Shown: positions 9,117 through 17,778 of the stretch, piece after piece | Layout: each line of letters starts with the position of its first letter | Position numbering within the stretch: the stretch's first letter is position 1 | Source of the DNA: Helicobacter sp. | GTDB lineage: Bacteria > Campylobacterota > Campylobacteria > Campylobacterales > Helicobacteraceae | NCBI RefSeq assembly: GCF_017502485.1 | Contig: NZ_JAFVUX010000028.1 | Span: forward strand, 62,001-126,000 | Direction: 5' to 3' | Length of the DNA stretch: 64,000 bases | Program-made: the position numbers and the translations under genes | Notes under the pieces: generated by a model | The model's input: the letters and a program-made list of their open reading frames with translations, nothing else | Database searches by the model: none | Told to the model about the DNA's origin: nothing

Positions 9117-10136
9117 ATGCGACATTTTCTCACGCTCAAGGACTTTACTAAAGCAGAGCTTTATGAAATTATCGCGCTAGCTTTCGTGCATAAAAGAGCG
9201 AAATCCAACTTTAAGGACTTTGTGCCAGCACATTTACAAAAGGCTAGCTTACGCGATAAAAATGTCGCCTTAATTTTTGAGAAGCCCTCCACGCGCACGC
9301 GCGTGAGCTTTGAGGCAGGTATCAACCAGCTAGGCGGTAGGGCGATTGTGCTTATGGGCAAAGATACGCAAATCGGGCGTGGAGAGCCAATTAGCGATAC
9401 AGCAAGAGTGCTTAGTGGTATGGTAGATATGGTGATGGTGCGCACATTCTACCAAGAGACTTTAGAAGAGCTTGCGCGCTTTAGCACCATCCCCGTAATA
9501 AATGGGCTCACAGACTCCTACCACCCAACCCAAGTGCTAGCAGATGTGCTCACAATGATTGAGTGTGGATTCTACCTTGATGATTTTTCACACTACTATG
9601 CCAATTTCACAAACGAGAATCCAAACACCCCAAAGCTCCCATCTCGTGTAGATTCTCCCATAGTCGCCTATATCGGCGATGGGAACAATATGGCACACTC
9701 GTGGCTTAATTGCGCGGCGATTTTGGGGCTAGATTTTAGGCTTGCTACACCTAAGGGCTATGAAGCACAAGCCAGCGTGCTAGCTTGTGCAAAAGAGCTT
9801 GCCAAGCACTCACAAGCTACAATCACTTGCACAAATGATCCAATCCAAGCGACAATGGGCGCGCATATCATCATCACTGACACTTGGGTATCAATGGGGC
9901 AAGAAGAGCAAAAGCAACGCAAACTCCAAGAGTTTGCAGGATTCTGTGTCGATAGCACACTTATGCGCCACGCGGATTCTAGGGCAATATTCTTACACTG
10001 CCTGCCAGCGTATCGCGGCTATGAGGTAAGCAATGAAGTCATCGAGAGTACGCAGAGCCAAGTGTGGCTAGAAGCACATAATCGACTCTATATCCAGCAA
10101 GGAATTATGCTATGGTTACTAGCTCAAAACAACTAA
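9117..10136 (+). CDS. argF: Ornithine carbamoyltransferase
   Basis: Converts ornithine and carbamoyl phosphate to citrulline in arginine synthesis. The carbamoyl-phosphate site STRTR is in FEKPSTRTRVSFE, HPTQ is in YHPTQVLAD, and the ornithine-site HCLP is in FLHCLPAYRGYEV. I chose ATG 9117 (MRHFLTLKDF), which has AAGGGA upstream and matches the family N-terminus; an upstream TTG at 9072 would add 15 unconserved residues. At 339 residues it is a little longer than usual, with an extra loop near PNTPKLPSRVDS. The next gene overlaps its 3' end by 25 bases. Confidence 0.93.
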   Translation: MRHFLTLKDFTKAELYEIIALAFVHKRAKSNFKDFVPAHLQKASLRDKNVALIFEKPSTRTRVSFEAGINQLGGRAIVLMGKDTQIGRGEPISDTARVLSGMVDMVMVRTFYQETLEELARFSTIPVINGLTDSYHPTQVLADVLTMIECGFYLDDFSHYYANFTNENPNTPKLPSRVDSPIVAYIGDGNNMAHSWLNCAAILGLDFRLATPKGYEAQASVLACAKELAKHSQATITCTNDPIQATMGAHIIITDTWVSMGQEEQKQRKLQEFAGFCVDSTLMRHADSRAIFLHCLPAYRGYEVSNEVIESTQSQVWLEAHNRLYIQQGIMLWLLAQNN

Positions 10137-10558
10137 ATACAGCGCAAATTTTCCATTCCAATAATCTTGCTAAAGCAAGTAAAATCTCTGACACGCAAAT
10201 GTTGCTTAGTTTAGAAAAAGGCGAGTTTAATCCGCAAGAGGCGTGGCTTATCGAAGATGATGATGGGCAAGAGTATGTCGTAATTCCACAAAACATTTTA
10301 AAGCATATTATCGGTATTATCCGCACTGCCCACGAAGAGAAGCTCTACCTAGAACTCTCGCGCGATATTAGTCAAAATATCCCCATAGATTTTGATGATG
10401 TGATGGCAGTAGCACTTGAAAACATAGAGTCTAAACGCCTGCCCGATGGCTCTTTGCCCAAAATCAATACTAAATCCCTTGTCAAAACGATTAAAAAACA
10501 ATATCCCAATCTCTTTCTCTCGCTATCAGAGCGATTTCTCTCAAAGGGTATGCGATGA
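10112..10558 (+). CDS. DUF2603-like conserved protein
   Basis: A 148-residue soluble acidic protein without signal or membrane segments. The central stretch AWLIEDDDGQEYVVIPQNI and later LPDGSLPKINTKSLVKTIKK resemble the DUF2603/UPF0763 family that sits directly before hemN in H. pylori. The start lies inside the argF 3' end and the stop overlaps the hemN ATG by four bases, so all three genes appear translationally linked. Function unknown; family call from memory of the gene neighbourhood. Confidence 0.7.
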   Translation: MVTSSKQLNTAQIFHSNNLAKASKISDTQMLLSLEKGEFNPQEAWLIEDDDGQEYVVIPQNILKHIIGIIRTAHEEKLYLELSRDISQNIPIDFDDVMAVALENIESKRLPDGSLPKINTKSLVKTIKKQYPNLFLSLSERFLSKGMR

Positions 10559-11952
10559 AAGTAGATTCTAGTACTTCCATAGACTTTGCATTTTTAGCGC
10601 GCTACTCCACACAAGCACCGCGCTACACTAGCTACCCAACAGCCGTAGAATTCACACAAGACTTCAGCTATGAAGATCTAAAACAAGCCTTTATAAGAAA
10701 TGATGAGAAAGCCAAGCAGGATTCTACCCCGCTCTCACTCTATGTGCATTTGCCATTTTGTCGCAGTGCTTGCTACTTTTGTGGTTGCAATGTTATCTAT
10801 ACAAGCAAAGAAGACAAGAAAGATCGCTATATAGGATATCTACAAAAGGAGCTAGCGATTTTATCAAGCCTGCTAGATACCAAGCGCGAAGTGGTGCAGT
10901 TGCACTTTGGCGGAGGGACACCAAGCTTTTTTGATGAGAAACAATTAGCGCGTGTGATAGAGCTTGTGCGCGAGACATTTCCAAATTTTGCAACCAATGC
11001 TGAGGTGAGTTGCGAGATTGATCCTAGGTATTTTACAGACGAGCAGATGCAAGCCCTGCGCGCAGGTGGGTTTAACCGCCTAAGCTTTGGCGTGCAAGAC
11101 TTTGATGAAAGAGTGCAAGAAGCAGTGCATAGATTCCAAAGTGTGGAGCTTGTACAAAGGGCTGTAACTATCGCTAGAAATGCCAATATTAACTCTATCA
11201 ACTTTGATCTCATCTATGGCTTGCCTTATCAAAGCGTGGAGAGTTTTATGCAGACATTAGAAAAGGTAGTAACTCTAAATCCAGACCGCCTAGCGATCTT
11301 CAACTACGCCCATATCCCGTGGATGAAAAAGACTATGCGCAAAATCGATGAAAGCGCGCTACCAAGTCCAAAAACTAAGCTTGAGATCCTAAAATCTACC
11401 ATTGATTTTCTTATACAAAAGGACTATGCGATGATTGGTATGGATCACTTTGCCAAAAAAAGCGATGAGCTCTATCTCGCGCTAGAGTCTCACTCTTTAC
11501 GCCGAAATTTCCAAGGTTACACAACACGCGGATTTTCACAAACTATTGGCATAGGGCTGACTTCTATCGGTGAAGGCTATGATTATTACGCGCAAAACAC
11601 CAAAGACCTAGCCGCATATGAAAAAGCCATTGATGAAGGTAGGCTACCACTTGAGAGAGGTATTAACCTAAGTCAAGAAGACATACTGCGCAAAAGTGTC
11701 ATTATGGAACTTATGAATAATCTACGCATAGAATTTGCACCCTTTAAACAGCAGTGGGGAATTGACTTTGCTAAGCATTTTGACAAAGAGCTTGCAAGCC
11801 TACAAGAATACCTTGAGCTAGGTATTTTGATCCATAATGAAAAGGGTCTTTACACCACGCCCACAGGAGCAATGCTTATCCGCAATATCACTATGGTATT
11901 TGACACCTACTTGGCTAAATCTCAAAAGCGCGCCTTTAGCAAGACAATATGA
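10555..11952 (+). CDS. hemN: Oxygen-independent coproporphyrinogen III dehydrogenase
   Basis: A 465-residue radical-SAM enzyme that makes protoporphyrinogen IX without oxygen in haem synthesis. The 4Fe-4S-binding CxxxCxxC is CRSACYFC at about residues 69-76, followed by the third-position GC of HemN. The N-terminus YSTQAPRYTSYPTAVEF and the SAM-site FGGGTPSF are family-typical. The C-terminal domain includes GIGLTSIGEGYDYYAQN. Start and stop overlap the genes on either side by four bases, forming a compact operon. Full length, no defects. Confidence 0.95.
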   Translation: MKVDSSTSIDFAFLARYSTQAPRYTSYPTAVEFTQDFSYEDLKQAFIRNDEKAKQDSTPLSLYVHLPFCRSACYFCGCNVIYTSKEDKKDRYIGYLQKELAILSSLLDTKREVVQLHFGGGTPSFFDEKQLARVIELVRETFPNFATNAEVSCEIDPRYFTDEQMQALRAGGFNRLSFGVQDFDERVQEAVHRFQSVELVQRAVTIARNANINSINFDLIYGLPYQSVESFMQTLEKVVTLNPDRLAIFNYAHIPWMKKTMRKIDESALPSPKTKLEILKSTIDFLIQKDYAMIGMDHFAKKSDELYLALESHSLRRNFQGYTTRGFSQTIGIGLTSIGEGYDYYAQNTKDLAAYEKAIDEGRLPLERGINLSQEDILRKSVIMELMNNLRIEFAPFKQQWGIDFAKHFDKELASLQEYLELGILIHNEKGLYTTPTGAMLIRNITMVFDTYLAKSQKRAFSKTI

Positions 11953-13265
11953 TAGATTTTAGCTCAATCGCCCAAGCGTGTGTAAAATGCGGGAAATGTA
12001 TCCCTACTTGCACGATTTATCAAATCCATAGAGAAGAAGTAACTTCACCTAGAGGGTATTTGGATCTAGTGGGAGCATATGCTAGAGGTGAGCTTACGCT
12101 TGATAAGCTTACAAAGGAGTATTTTGAGTCCTGTTTCTTGTGCACTACTTGTGTGCAAGCTTGCCCATCAAATCTTAGTGTCGATGTAGCCATTGAGCAA
12201 ATCCGCATAGATATAGCCAAGCAATATGGAATTGCTTGGTATAAAAGAGTGTATTTTTTCTTGCTTAAACATCGCAAGCTTATGGATATGGTCTTTCGCG
12301 TGGTAGCCTTTGTCTCGCCGTGTGTTTTTAAGCAAAATTCTCAGGGAAATACCCTGCCTTTTAGCAAGCGCGTAGTCTTCCCCTTTGCCAAAAAAAGCTT
12401 CCTTAATACCCACTTCGGGCTTATCCCAGCCACCACACCCAAATCCCAGAATCTAGCGCATAATAAAGTAGCAATTTTTATCGGCTGCTTGGCGAACTAT
12501 AATTACCAAAATGTTGGCACAAGCTTGCTAAAAATCCTAGATAGGTTAGGCATTGACGCGCTTGTGCCTAGCCAAGAATGCTGCGGTGCACCAGCATTTT
12601 TCACTGGGGATATCGCAAGCGTGCTAGAGCTCATTAAGCGCAATATCGAGTATTTTGAGAGCTTTATCGATGAAGTTGATGCGATCTTAATCCCAGAGGC
12701 AACTTGCGCGGCTATGCTTATGCACGATTGGGAGAACGCCCTAAAGCGCGATGAGCAAGCCAGCACGCTGATCACGCGCCTACATAAGCTTACAAGCAAA
12801 ATGGCTATGGCAAGCCAGTGGCTCTATCACCACACCACTCTTGCCACCCTACTAGAATCTAAAAGTGCGCAAGGTACATCGGCTAAAATAGATTCTAGTG
12901 GCGCAGCCACCATCACCTACCACGACCCTTGCCACGCCAAAAAGGTGCTAAAAATCCACCGCGAGCCTAGAGCCTTGCTAGCAAAATCGCACCGCATTAT
13001 AGAGATGAGCGAGCCAGATAGATGCTGTGGCTTTGGCGGGGTGAGTATGCAAAGTGATCGCTACAAGCTAACACTACAAGCTGGCGCACCAAAGGCACAG
13101 ATGATAGCTAGCACGCAAGCTCAAATTGTTAGCGCAGAGTGTAGCGCGTGTAGAATGCAGCTTACCAACTCCCTAGCCCAAGCACAAGTAAAAACGGAGT
13201 TTATGCACCCTTTAGAGCTAATCGCTAGCGATTTAGACTCTTGCACTTTAGCCCCCCAACTCTAG
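11949..13265 (+). CDS. GlpC/GlcF-like Fe-S oxidoreductase subunit
   Basis: A 438-residue protein with two N-terminal 4Fe-4S ferredoxin motifs (CVKCGKCIPTC and CFLCTTCVQACPS) and two C-terminal cysteine-rich CCG-type domains (SQECCGAPAFF and DRCCGFGGVSM). Such proteins pass electrons from lactate, glycolate or glycerol-3-phosphate dehydrogenases to the quinone pool or heterodisulfide-type partners. In H. pylori the gene after hemN is annotated glpC; no dehydrogenase partner is adjacent here. ATG overlaps the hemN stop by four bases. The electron donor is unknown. Confidence 0.85.
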   Translation: MIDFSSIAQACVKCGKCIPTCTIYQIHREEVTSPRGYLDLVGAYARGELTLDKLTKEYFESCFLCTTCVQACPSNLSVDVAIEQIRIDIAKQYGIAWYKRVYFFLLKHRKLMDMVFRVVAFVSPCVFKQNSQGNTLPFSKRVVFPFAKKSFLNTHFGLIPATTPKSQNLAHNKVAIFIGCLANYNYQNVGTSLLKILDRLGIDALVPSQECCGAPAFFTGDIASVLELIKRNIEYFESFIDEVDAILIPEATCAAMLMHDWENALKRDEQASTLITRLHKLTSKMAMASQWLYHHTTLATLLESKSAQGTSAKIDSSGAATITYHDPCHAKKVLKIHREPRALLAKSHRIIEMSEPDRCCGFGGVSMQSDRYKLTLQAGAPKAQMIASTQAQIVSAECSACRMQLTNSLAQAQVKTEFMHPLELIASDLDSCTLAPQL

Positions 13266-13298
13266 CCCCAAAGAGCCGACCCACACCAAAGGATCCCA

Positions 13299-15017
13299 AT
13301 GTATCCCCTGAATCTCCCCGAAGAAGAGCTTAAAAACAAAGTGGCAGCTGATTTTTTCAGCCCAAATCCACAGAGTGAAAATTTAAAGCTAGACAAAGAG
13401 CAAAGGTCCCTTTTGAAAAGCCTAGATTCTACGCAGATTCTAGGCAAAATTGATTTTTGCATAAGCTATAACGCAAAGACACTTTTCCAGCCTATAAACT
13501 TTTTGTGGGCAGAAGCCAAAAAGGGCAATAAGGCAGATATTATAGAATCTTTTATCCAGCTAATCCTAACCATAGGCAAGGAAAAAACTTATGAAAACAA
13601 TCTCCCGCCCATTTTCTTAGGAGCTTTTGATTGTGAGAAAATCGCCTTTATCCCCTACCACGAGCTAGATTCTATCTTCACACAAAATGACTTTAATTGG
13701 AATGTAACGCCAAGTAAGCACGACACAAAAGAGTTTAAGACACTCCACGCCCTAGCAAAAGAGCTTTTAGAATCTAAAAAATTGCAATTTAACTTCAAAA
13801 GCGATACCAAAGAATTACAATCTTTCATACAAGCAAACTTCACGCTAAATAACGAAAACATCGCCAAAATCCCCATAACCAAAAACAACTTCACCACCAT
13901 TTATCAAAAGTGGCTTACAAGCGTAGCCCCTAGCATTAGCATAGACTTTGAGGCAGAAAAGCCCGATATCCTAAGCAGTGATTTCTACCTAGCTGATTTG
14001 CTTAGTGAAAACAACAACACAAAGGCGATTTTAGACTCTCTTAGAGTCTTGCTACAAAGCGACTTTTATAAAGTTAAGCTTGAAAAACGCGCAAATAGCA
14101 CAAGCTTTAATTTCACAGAATTTGGCTTTAGTGATAATCAAAAAGCCCACACAGCCTTTTGGAATCTCTATGAGAGACCGCCCAAAGAAGAGTATTGGAG
14201 CCATATCATAGAGCGGAGAGACTTGCTAGTGCCTAGCGACATCAGGGAGCGAAAGGGGGCGTTTTTCACTCCGCAAATTTGGGTAGGCAAAGCCCAAAGC
14301 TACCTAGAAAAAGCCTTAGGTGAAAACTATCAAAGCGAGTATTATATTTGGGATTGTGCCGCAGGGACAGGCAATCTGCTTGCCAACCTTACAGAATCCC
14401 ACAGACTCTATGCTTCTACCTTAGATAAAGCTGATGTAGAGATTATGCAAGAGCTTTCAAGTGAAAACGCCCTGCACCTACTGCCAAAGCATATTTTTCA
14501 ATTTGACTTTTTAAATGATGAGTTTTTTGACAAGCCTTGTGATAAACATACTAAAAATGGACTAGATTCTAAATGCCCTCATTGCGTAGAATCTAAACTG
14601 CCAAAATCCCTGCAAGAGATTCTAAAAAATGATGAAAAACGCAAAAAACTCATTATCTTTATCAATCCACCCTATGCGGAAGCCACTTCGGGCACGACAC
14701 CAGCAGGCACAGGCAAAAATAAAGATGGCGTAGCCTTAGGCAATGCCACTTATGAACGCTACAAAGATTCTATGGGGAAGGCGAGCAATGAGCTTTTCGC
14801 ACAATTTTTTATAAGAATCTACAATGAGATTCCACACTGCCACCTAGCTGCTTTTTCAAAGCTTAAATATGTCAATTCTAGTAACTTCATAAAATTTAGA
14901 GAGACTTTTCAAGCAAAGTTTTTAAAAGGCTTTATCGCTCCAGCTTACACCTTTGATAATGTCAAGGGAAACTTCCCCATAGGCTTTTTAGTGTGGGATT
15001 TAAGCCAAAAAGAATAG
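13299..15017 (+). CDS. Type IIG-like restriction-modification protein, N-terminal part (nuclease + methylase)
   Basis: A 572-residue protein. Residues about 50-75 have a PD-(D/E)xK-like nuclease pattern (GKIDFCI, then LWAEAKKGN). The adenine-methylase core follows: FFTPQIWV, SAM motif I DCAAGTGNLL at about 352, and catalytic motif IV NPPYAE near 455. It stops right after a block common in the middle of Eco57I-like enzymes (NFPIGFLVWDL), before any target-recognition domain. A matching C-terminal part begins at 15650, after a toxin cassette. Whether this is a split working enzyme or a broken gene is not known; the reading frame itself is clean. Confidence 0.8.
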   Translation: MYPLNLPEEELKNKVAADFFSPNPQSENLKLDKEQRSLLKSLDSTQILGKIDFCISYNAKTLFQPINFLWAEAKKGNKADIIESFIQLILTIGKEKTYENNLPPIFLGAFDCEKIAFIPYHELDSIFTQNDFNWNVTPSKHDTKEFKTLHALAKELLESKKLQFNFKSDTKELQSFIQANFTLNNENIAKIPITKNNFTTIYQKWLTSVAPSISIDFEAEKPDILSSDFYLADLLSENNNTKAILDSLRVLLQSDFYKVKLEKRANSTSFNFTEFGFSDNQKAHTAFWNLYERPPKEEYWSHIIERRDLLVPSDIRERKGAFFTPQIWVGKAQSYLEKALGENYQSEYYIWDCAAGTGNLLANLTESHRLYASTLDKADVEIMQELSSENALHLLPKHIFQFDFLNDEFFDKPCDKHTKNGLDSKCPHCVESKLPKSLQEILKNDEKRKKLIIFINPPYAEATSGTTPAGTGKNKDGVALGNATYERYKDSMGKASNELFAQFFIRIYNEIPHCHLAAFSKLKYVNSSNFIKFRETFQAKFLKGFIAPAYTFDNVKGNFPIGFLVWDLSQKE

Positions 15018-15078
15018 TAATAAGCTAAAGCACAAATATTTTTGCTAGAATCCAAAAAATACATTAAGGAGTAAGAAA

Positions 15079-15273
15079 ATGACTTTAATACTAGAAAATG
15101 TAGATTCTAAACTTTTGCAAGTGATTGAAAGCCTAAAAGGCTTAAAAAGTGATTTAGAGATTATCAAAGAGCCAGAATCTAAAAGCGATTTTGAAAGTGT
15201 AAGAGAGCAGTTACAAGCCAAACTACAAGACCCAGAGATTCGCTCAGTATTTGAAAGACTAAAAGATAAATGA
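15079..15273 (+). CDS. Putative antitoxin partner of the Doc-like toxin
   Basis: A 64-residue charged protein (start MTLILENVDSKLLQVIESL, end RSVFERLKDK) with a strong SD (AAGGAG) upstream. Its ATGA stop/start overlap with the downstream Doc gene, its small size and its position first in the pair are those of a type II antitoxin. I see no clear Phd/YefM signature, so the antitoxin role is from context only. Confidence 0.6.
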   Translation: MTLILENVDSKLLQVIESLKGLKSDLEIIKEPESKSDFESVREQLQAKLQDPEIRSVFERLKDK

Positions 15274-15650
15274 GATATTTAAGCTTACAAGAAGTGCAAA
15301 AAATCCACGATGATATGCTAGGCGATATAGGCGGATTAAAAGGAGTAAACCCTAAGCAAATCGCCCTTTTGGATTCTGCTTTAACACAAATCCAAAATGA
15401 TGATTATTACCCAAGCTTTATAGACAAACTTACGCATTTAATGTTTGCTTGTGTGAAGTTCCACCCCTTTGCAGATGGTAATAAACGCACCGCATTGCTG
15501 ATAGGCGATGCGTTTATAATGCTAAATCACAAAGCGACACCAAAGGACTTCTACCAAAAGCTAGAAGATGTAATTGTAAGCGTAGCAAGTGATGAGATAA
15601 GCAAAGATGAGTTAGCACAAATCTTAAGTGCTATGCTAAAAGGGATTTAA
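15270..15650 (+). CDS. doc: Doc/Fic-family toxin
   Basis: A 126-residue protein with the Fic/Doc active-site motif HPFADGNKRT (catalytic His about 65) in the expected place, followed by the helix ALLIGDAFIML. Doc enzymes inactivate EF-Tu by phosphorylation; other Fic proteins AMPylate targets. The length matches Doc (about 126 residues). The start overlaps the small upstream gene (ATGA). The stop overlaps the start of the RM C-terminal part (TAATG), so translation runs from the toxin into the RM fragment. All catalytic residues I can judge are present. Confidence 0.85.
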   Translation: MRYLSLQEVQKIHDDMLGDIGGLKGVNPKQIALLDSALTQIQNDDYYPSFIDKLTHLMFACVKFHPFADGNKRTALLIGDAFIMLNHKATPKDFYQKLEDVIVSVASDEISKDELAQILSAMLKGI

Positions 15651-16531
15651 TGAAAAGCAGCATAACCCTAGATATTTTTAATGAAAATGGTGCGAGTTTA
15701 GGGAAAAAGAGATTCTATACAACGCTAGATAATAGAGAGAGTATCAACAAGTGGATTAAGCAATATGATGATAAGGCGGTTACAGAAATGTCATATATGT
15801 GTAATCCCTCTCCAGATTTTCAACACAATAGCCAACTCTATATTTCACAAAAGAAAGGAATTGAGCATTTTAATTTTTTCAAACTCTTTAAAAATAATCT
15901 TATCGTGGGAGCTGTCTATTTCTCTGTCCGTCATTGTATCAAAGCCACTTGGATAAATGATAGAGACCAGTTTCTAGCCCCAAATAAAAAATGGGAGAAG
16001 GATACAGAGTTTCAAAACGACTGCCTTGCCTTTATGCTATTTCACGGACAAAATAGAATCACTTGCAAAGAGGGTGTAAATCACTTTATCCCATTTAGCG
16101 AAAAAGATATAGACGCACAAGAAGCCTTTGAATCTCATTTTATGCAAGACTTTTTGCAGGGCAAAATCAAGCAAGATTCTAAAAGCACTGATAGTAAAAG
16201 TCTTTTTAACGATGAGCTAGAATCTACCTTTATCCCCACAAAACCACTAGAGTTTAGCGATGAAGCAAAAGAAGTGCTACAAGCAGGAAAAGAGCTTTTC
16301 AAGCACTACCACAAACAAACACGAGATTCTAAAGACTATAACGCAAACGCCGCACTCTATGACATCAAAGCCCACTTTCAAGGCTTTAATGATAAAGGCA
16401 AAATGAACCTCCCCCAAAAAGCCCAAGATGAAGCCTATAAAGAAAGATTAAGCGCACTCAACTACGCCCTAAAAAACTTAGCCAAAAAGATAGAAGTAAA
16501 AGTCTATGAATACGCCTTTTTGCTCCCATAA
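15650..16531 (+). CDS. Type IIG-like restriction-modification protein, C-terminal part (probable specificity region)
   Basis: A 293-residue protein with no methylase or nuclease motif. Its start (SITLDIFNENGASLGKKRFY) looks like the segment that directly follows the FxIGFLIWD block in intact Eco57I-like enzymes, and the end (KIEVKVYEYAFLLP) is a typical C-terminus of that group. It probably carries target recognition for the upstream part; the two sum to about 865 residues. Its ATG overlaps the Doc stop by one base and has no strong SD of its own, so expression likely depends on reinitiation after Doc. Relationship inferred from memory of the family. Confidence 0.65.
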   Translation: MKSSITLDIFNENGASLGKKRFYTTLDNRESINKWIKQYDDKAVTEMSYMCNPSPDFQHNSQLYISQKKGIEHFNFFKLFKNNLIVGAVYFSVRHCIKATWINDRDQFLAPNKKWEKDTEFQNDCLAFMLFHGQNRITCKEGVNHFIPFSEKDIDAQEAFESHFMQDFLQGKIKQDSKSTDSKSLFNDELESTFIPTKPLEFSDEAKEVLQAGKELFKHYHKQTRDSKDYNANAALYDIKAHFQGFNDKGKMNLPQKAQDEAYKERLSALNYALKNLAKKIEVKVYEYAFLLP

Positions 16532-16573
16532 GCTTTGCAATAGTCATTGAGCAATTAAAGCCTAGCCACCAGC

Positions 16574-17266
16574 CTACAGAGCCTTTGCCAGCAGGGTGAG
16601 CACAGCAGTTTGCGAGCGCAAAATCAAGCCTGTGTCAAATGCCACGATCTCACGCCCAGCAAAAAGCTCTCGCTCCCTTTGGCTAAAGCCCCCTTCAGCA
16701 CCAATTAGCACCCCAGAATCTAGCCTAATGCTAGATTCTGGCGCACCGCTAGCCACATCGCAAAGCACTTTACCACCAAAATCTAGCACCAACGCCCTAG
16801 GATACTTCTCTAGCGCACTCTGCGTATCTGCTAGAATCTCCACTTCGCATAGATCGCTACGCCCGCACTGCTCACACGAGCCAATGAGAATCCTTCTCAC
16901 TCGCTCTTCATCAATACTCTGCCCCCTTTGAGAAAAGTCCGCCCAGAAGAGACTAAGCCTACTAAGCCCTAGCTCATTTAGACTAGGCAGAGACTTTTCT
17001 ATCGTCTTACTCTGTGTAATCGCCCAGATGATATGCGTGCGCTTGTGTGGCGCATTTGGCGCGATCTGGCTAGATTCTAACCTAAGCCCAGCACATCGCT
17101 TGCTAATAGACTCTACCTTGTAGGTATAAAGTCTATCATCGCGCAAATTTCTTAGAGTGAGATTATGCGTAGCCTTGCTTCGGCGTGCGCTAAAGATATG
17201 CGTAAAGCTCTCGCCCTCAAGCACAAGAGATTGTGCCCCAGCTTCAGCGTGGAAGACAAATTGCAT
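16574..17266 (-). CDS. rsmE: 16S rRNA (uracil1498-N3)-methyltransferase
   Basis: A 230-residue SPOUT-class enzyme methylating U1498 of 16S rRNA. The N-terminal PUA-like half contains GESFTHIFSARRSK. The C-terminal knot carries the SAM-site blocks LIGAEGGFSQRERELF and LILRSQTAVLTLLA. Family consensus has IGPEGG; here it is IGAEGG. It overlaps the upstream membrane-protein stop by one base, the same order as near hemH in H. pylori. Confidence 0.92.
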   Translation of the reverse strand: MQFVFHAEAGAQSLVLEGESFTHIFSARRSKATHNLTLRNLRDDRLYTYKVESISKRCAGLRLESSQIAPNAPHKRTHIIWAITQSKTIEKSLPSLNELGLSRLSLFWADFSQRGQSIDEERVRRILIGSCEQCGRSDLCEVEILADTQSALEKYPRALVLDFGGKVLCDVASGAPESSIRLDSGVLIGAEGGFSQRERELFAGREIVAFDTGLILRSQTAVLTLLAKAL

Positions 17267-17685
17267 TACACAATGATCCGCAGGCTAAAAAGCAACACCA
17301 AGCATAACTCTATGCTATAAACCCACTTGCAAAATGCAATATACTTGCGCATTAGCCCTTCATCAGTTCTAGCTAGTTTAAGCCTTTTTAGGCGCACTAT
17401 CTCCGTAGCAAAAATCAGCACCATAAGCACGATCATTAGCTCAATCTGCCAAGTCATATACCATTGCCTACTTGCTAAGATAAATACCCCACTAAAACTC
17501 CCTATCGCCACAAGTAGAAAAATGATAGGCATAACAAACCATAGCTTGATAATCACCTTTTGATAAGTCTTGTAAGTAAAAAGTGTATAGAGATTGATAA
17601 GAAAGGGAATGGGAAAAAATGCCATAAAAAAAGCGTGGAAAAACACCATATCATTAAATGCCTTTGCGACCATATCGACTTCCAT
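17266..17685 (-). CDS. Small integral membrane protein upstream of rsmE
   Basis: About 139 residues with four hydrophobic helices (starting FFHAFFMAFFPIPFLI, then LWFVMPIIFLLVAIGSF, a third around MIVLMVLIFAT, and a last near the C-terminus). I prefer the ATG at 17685 because AGGAG lies seven bases before it; an ATG six codons earlier (17703) has no SD. The stop overlaps the rsmE start. A homologous membrane protein occupies this place in H. pylori between rsmE and hemH. Function unknown. Confidence 0.75.
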   Translation of the reverse strand: MEVDMVAKAFNDMVFFHAFFMAFFPIPFLINLYTLFTYKTYQKVIIKLWFVMPIIFLLVAIGSFSGVFILASRQWYMTWQIELMIVLMVLIFATEIVRLKRLKLARTDEGLMRKYIAFCKWVYSIELCLVLLFSLRIIV

Positions 17686-17778
17686 ACAACACTCCTGCTC
17701 CATAAATATGCTTGTATTAATTTTAGCATATTATTATTTCAATCCCTTTATTAAGAATAACGACAAGGACCACTCTAG

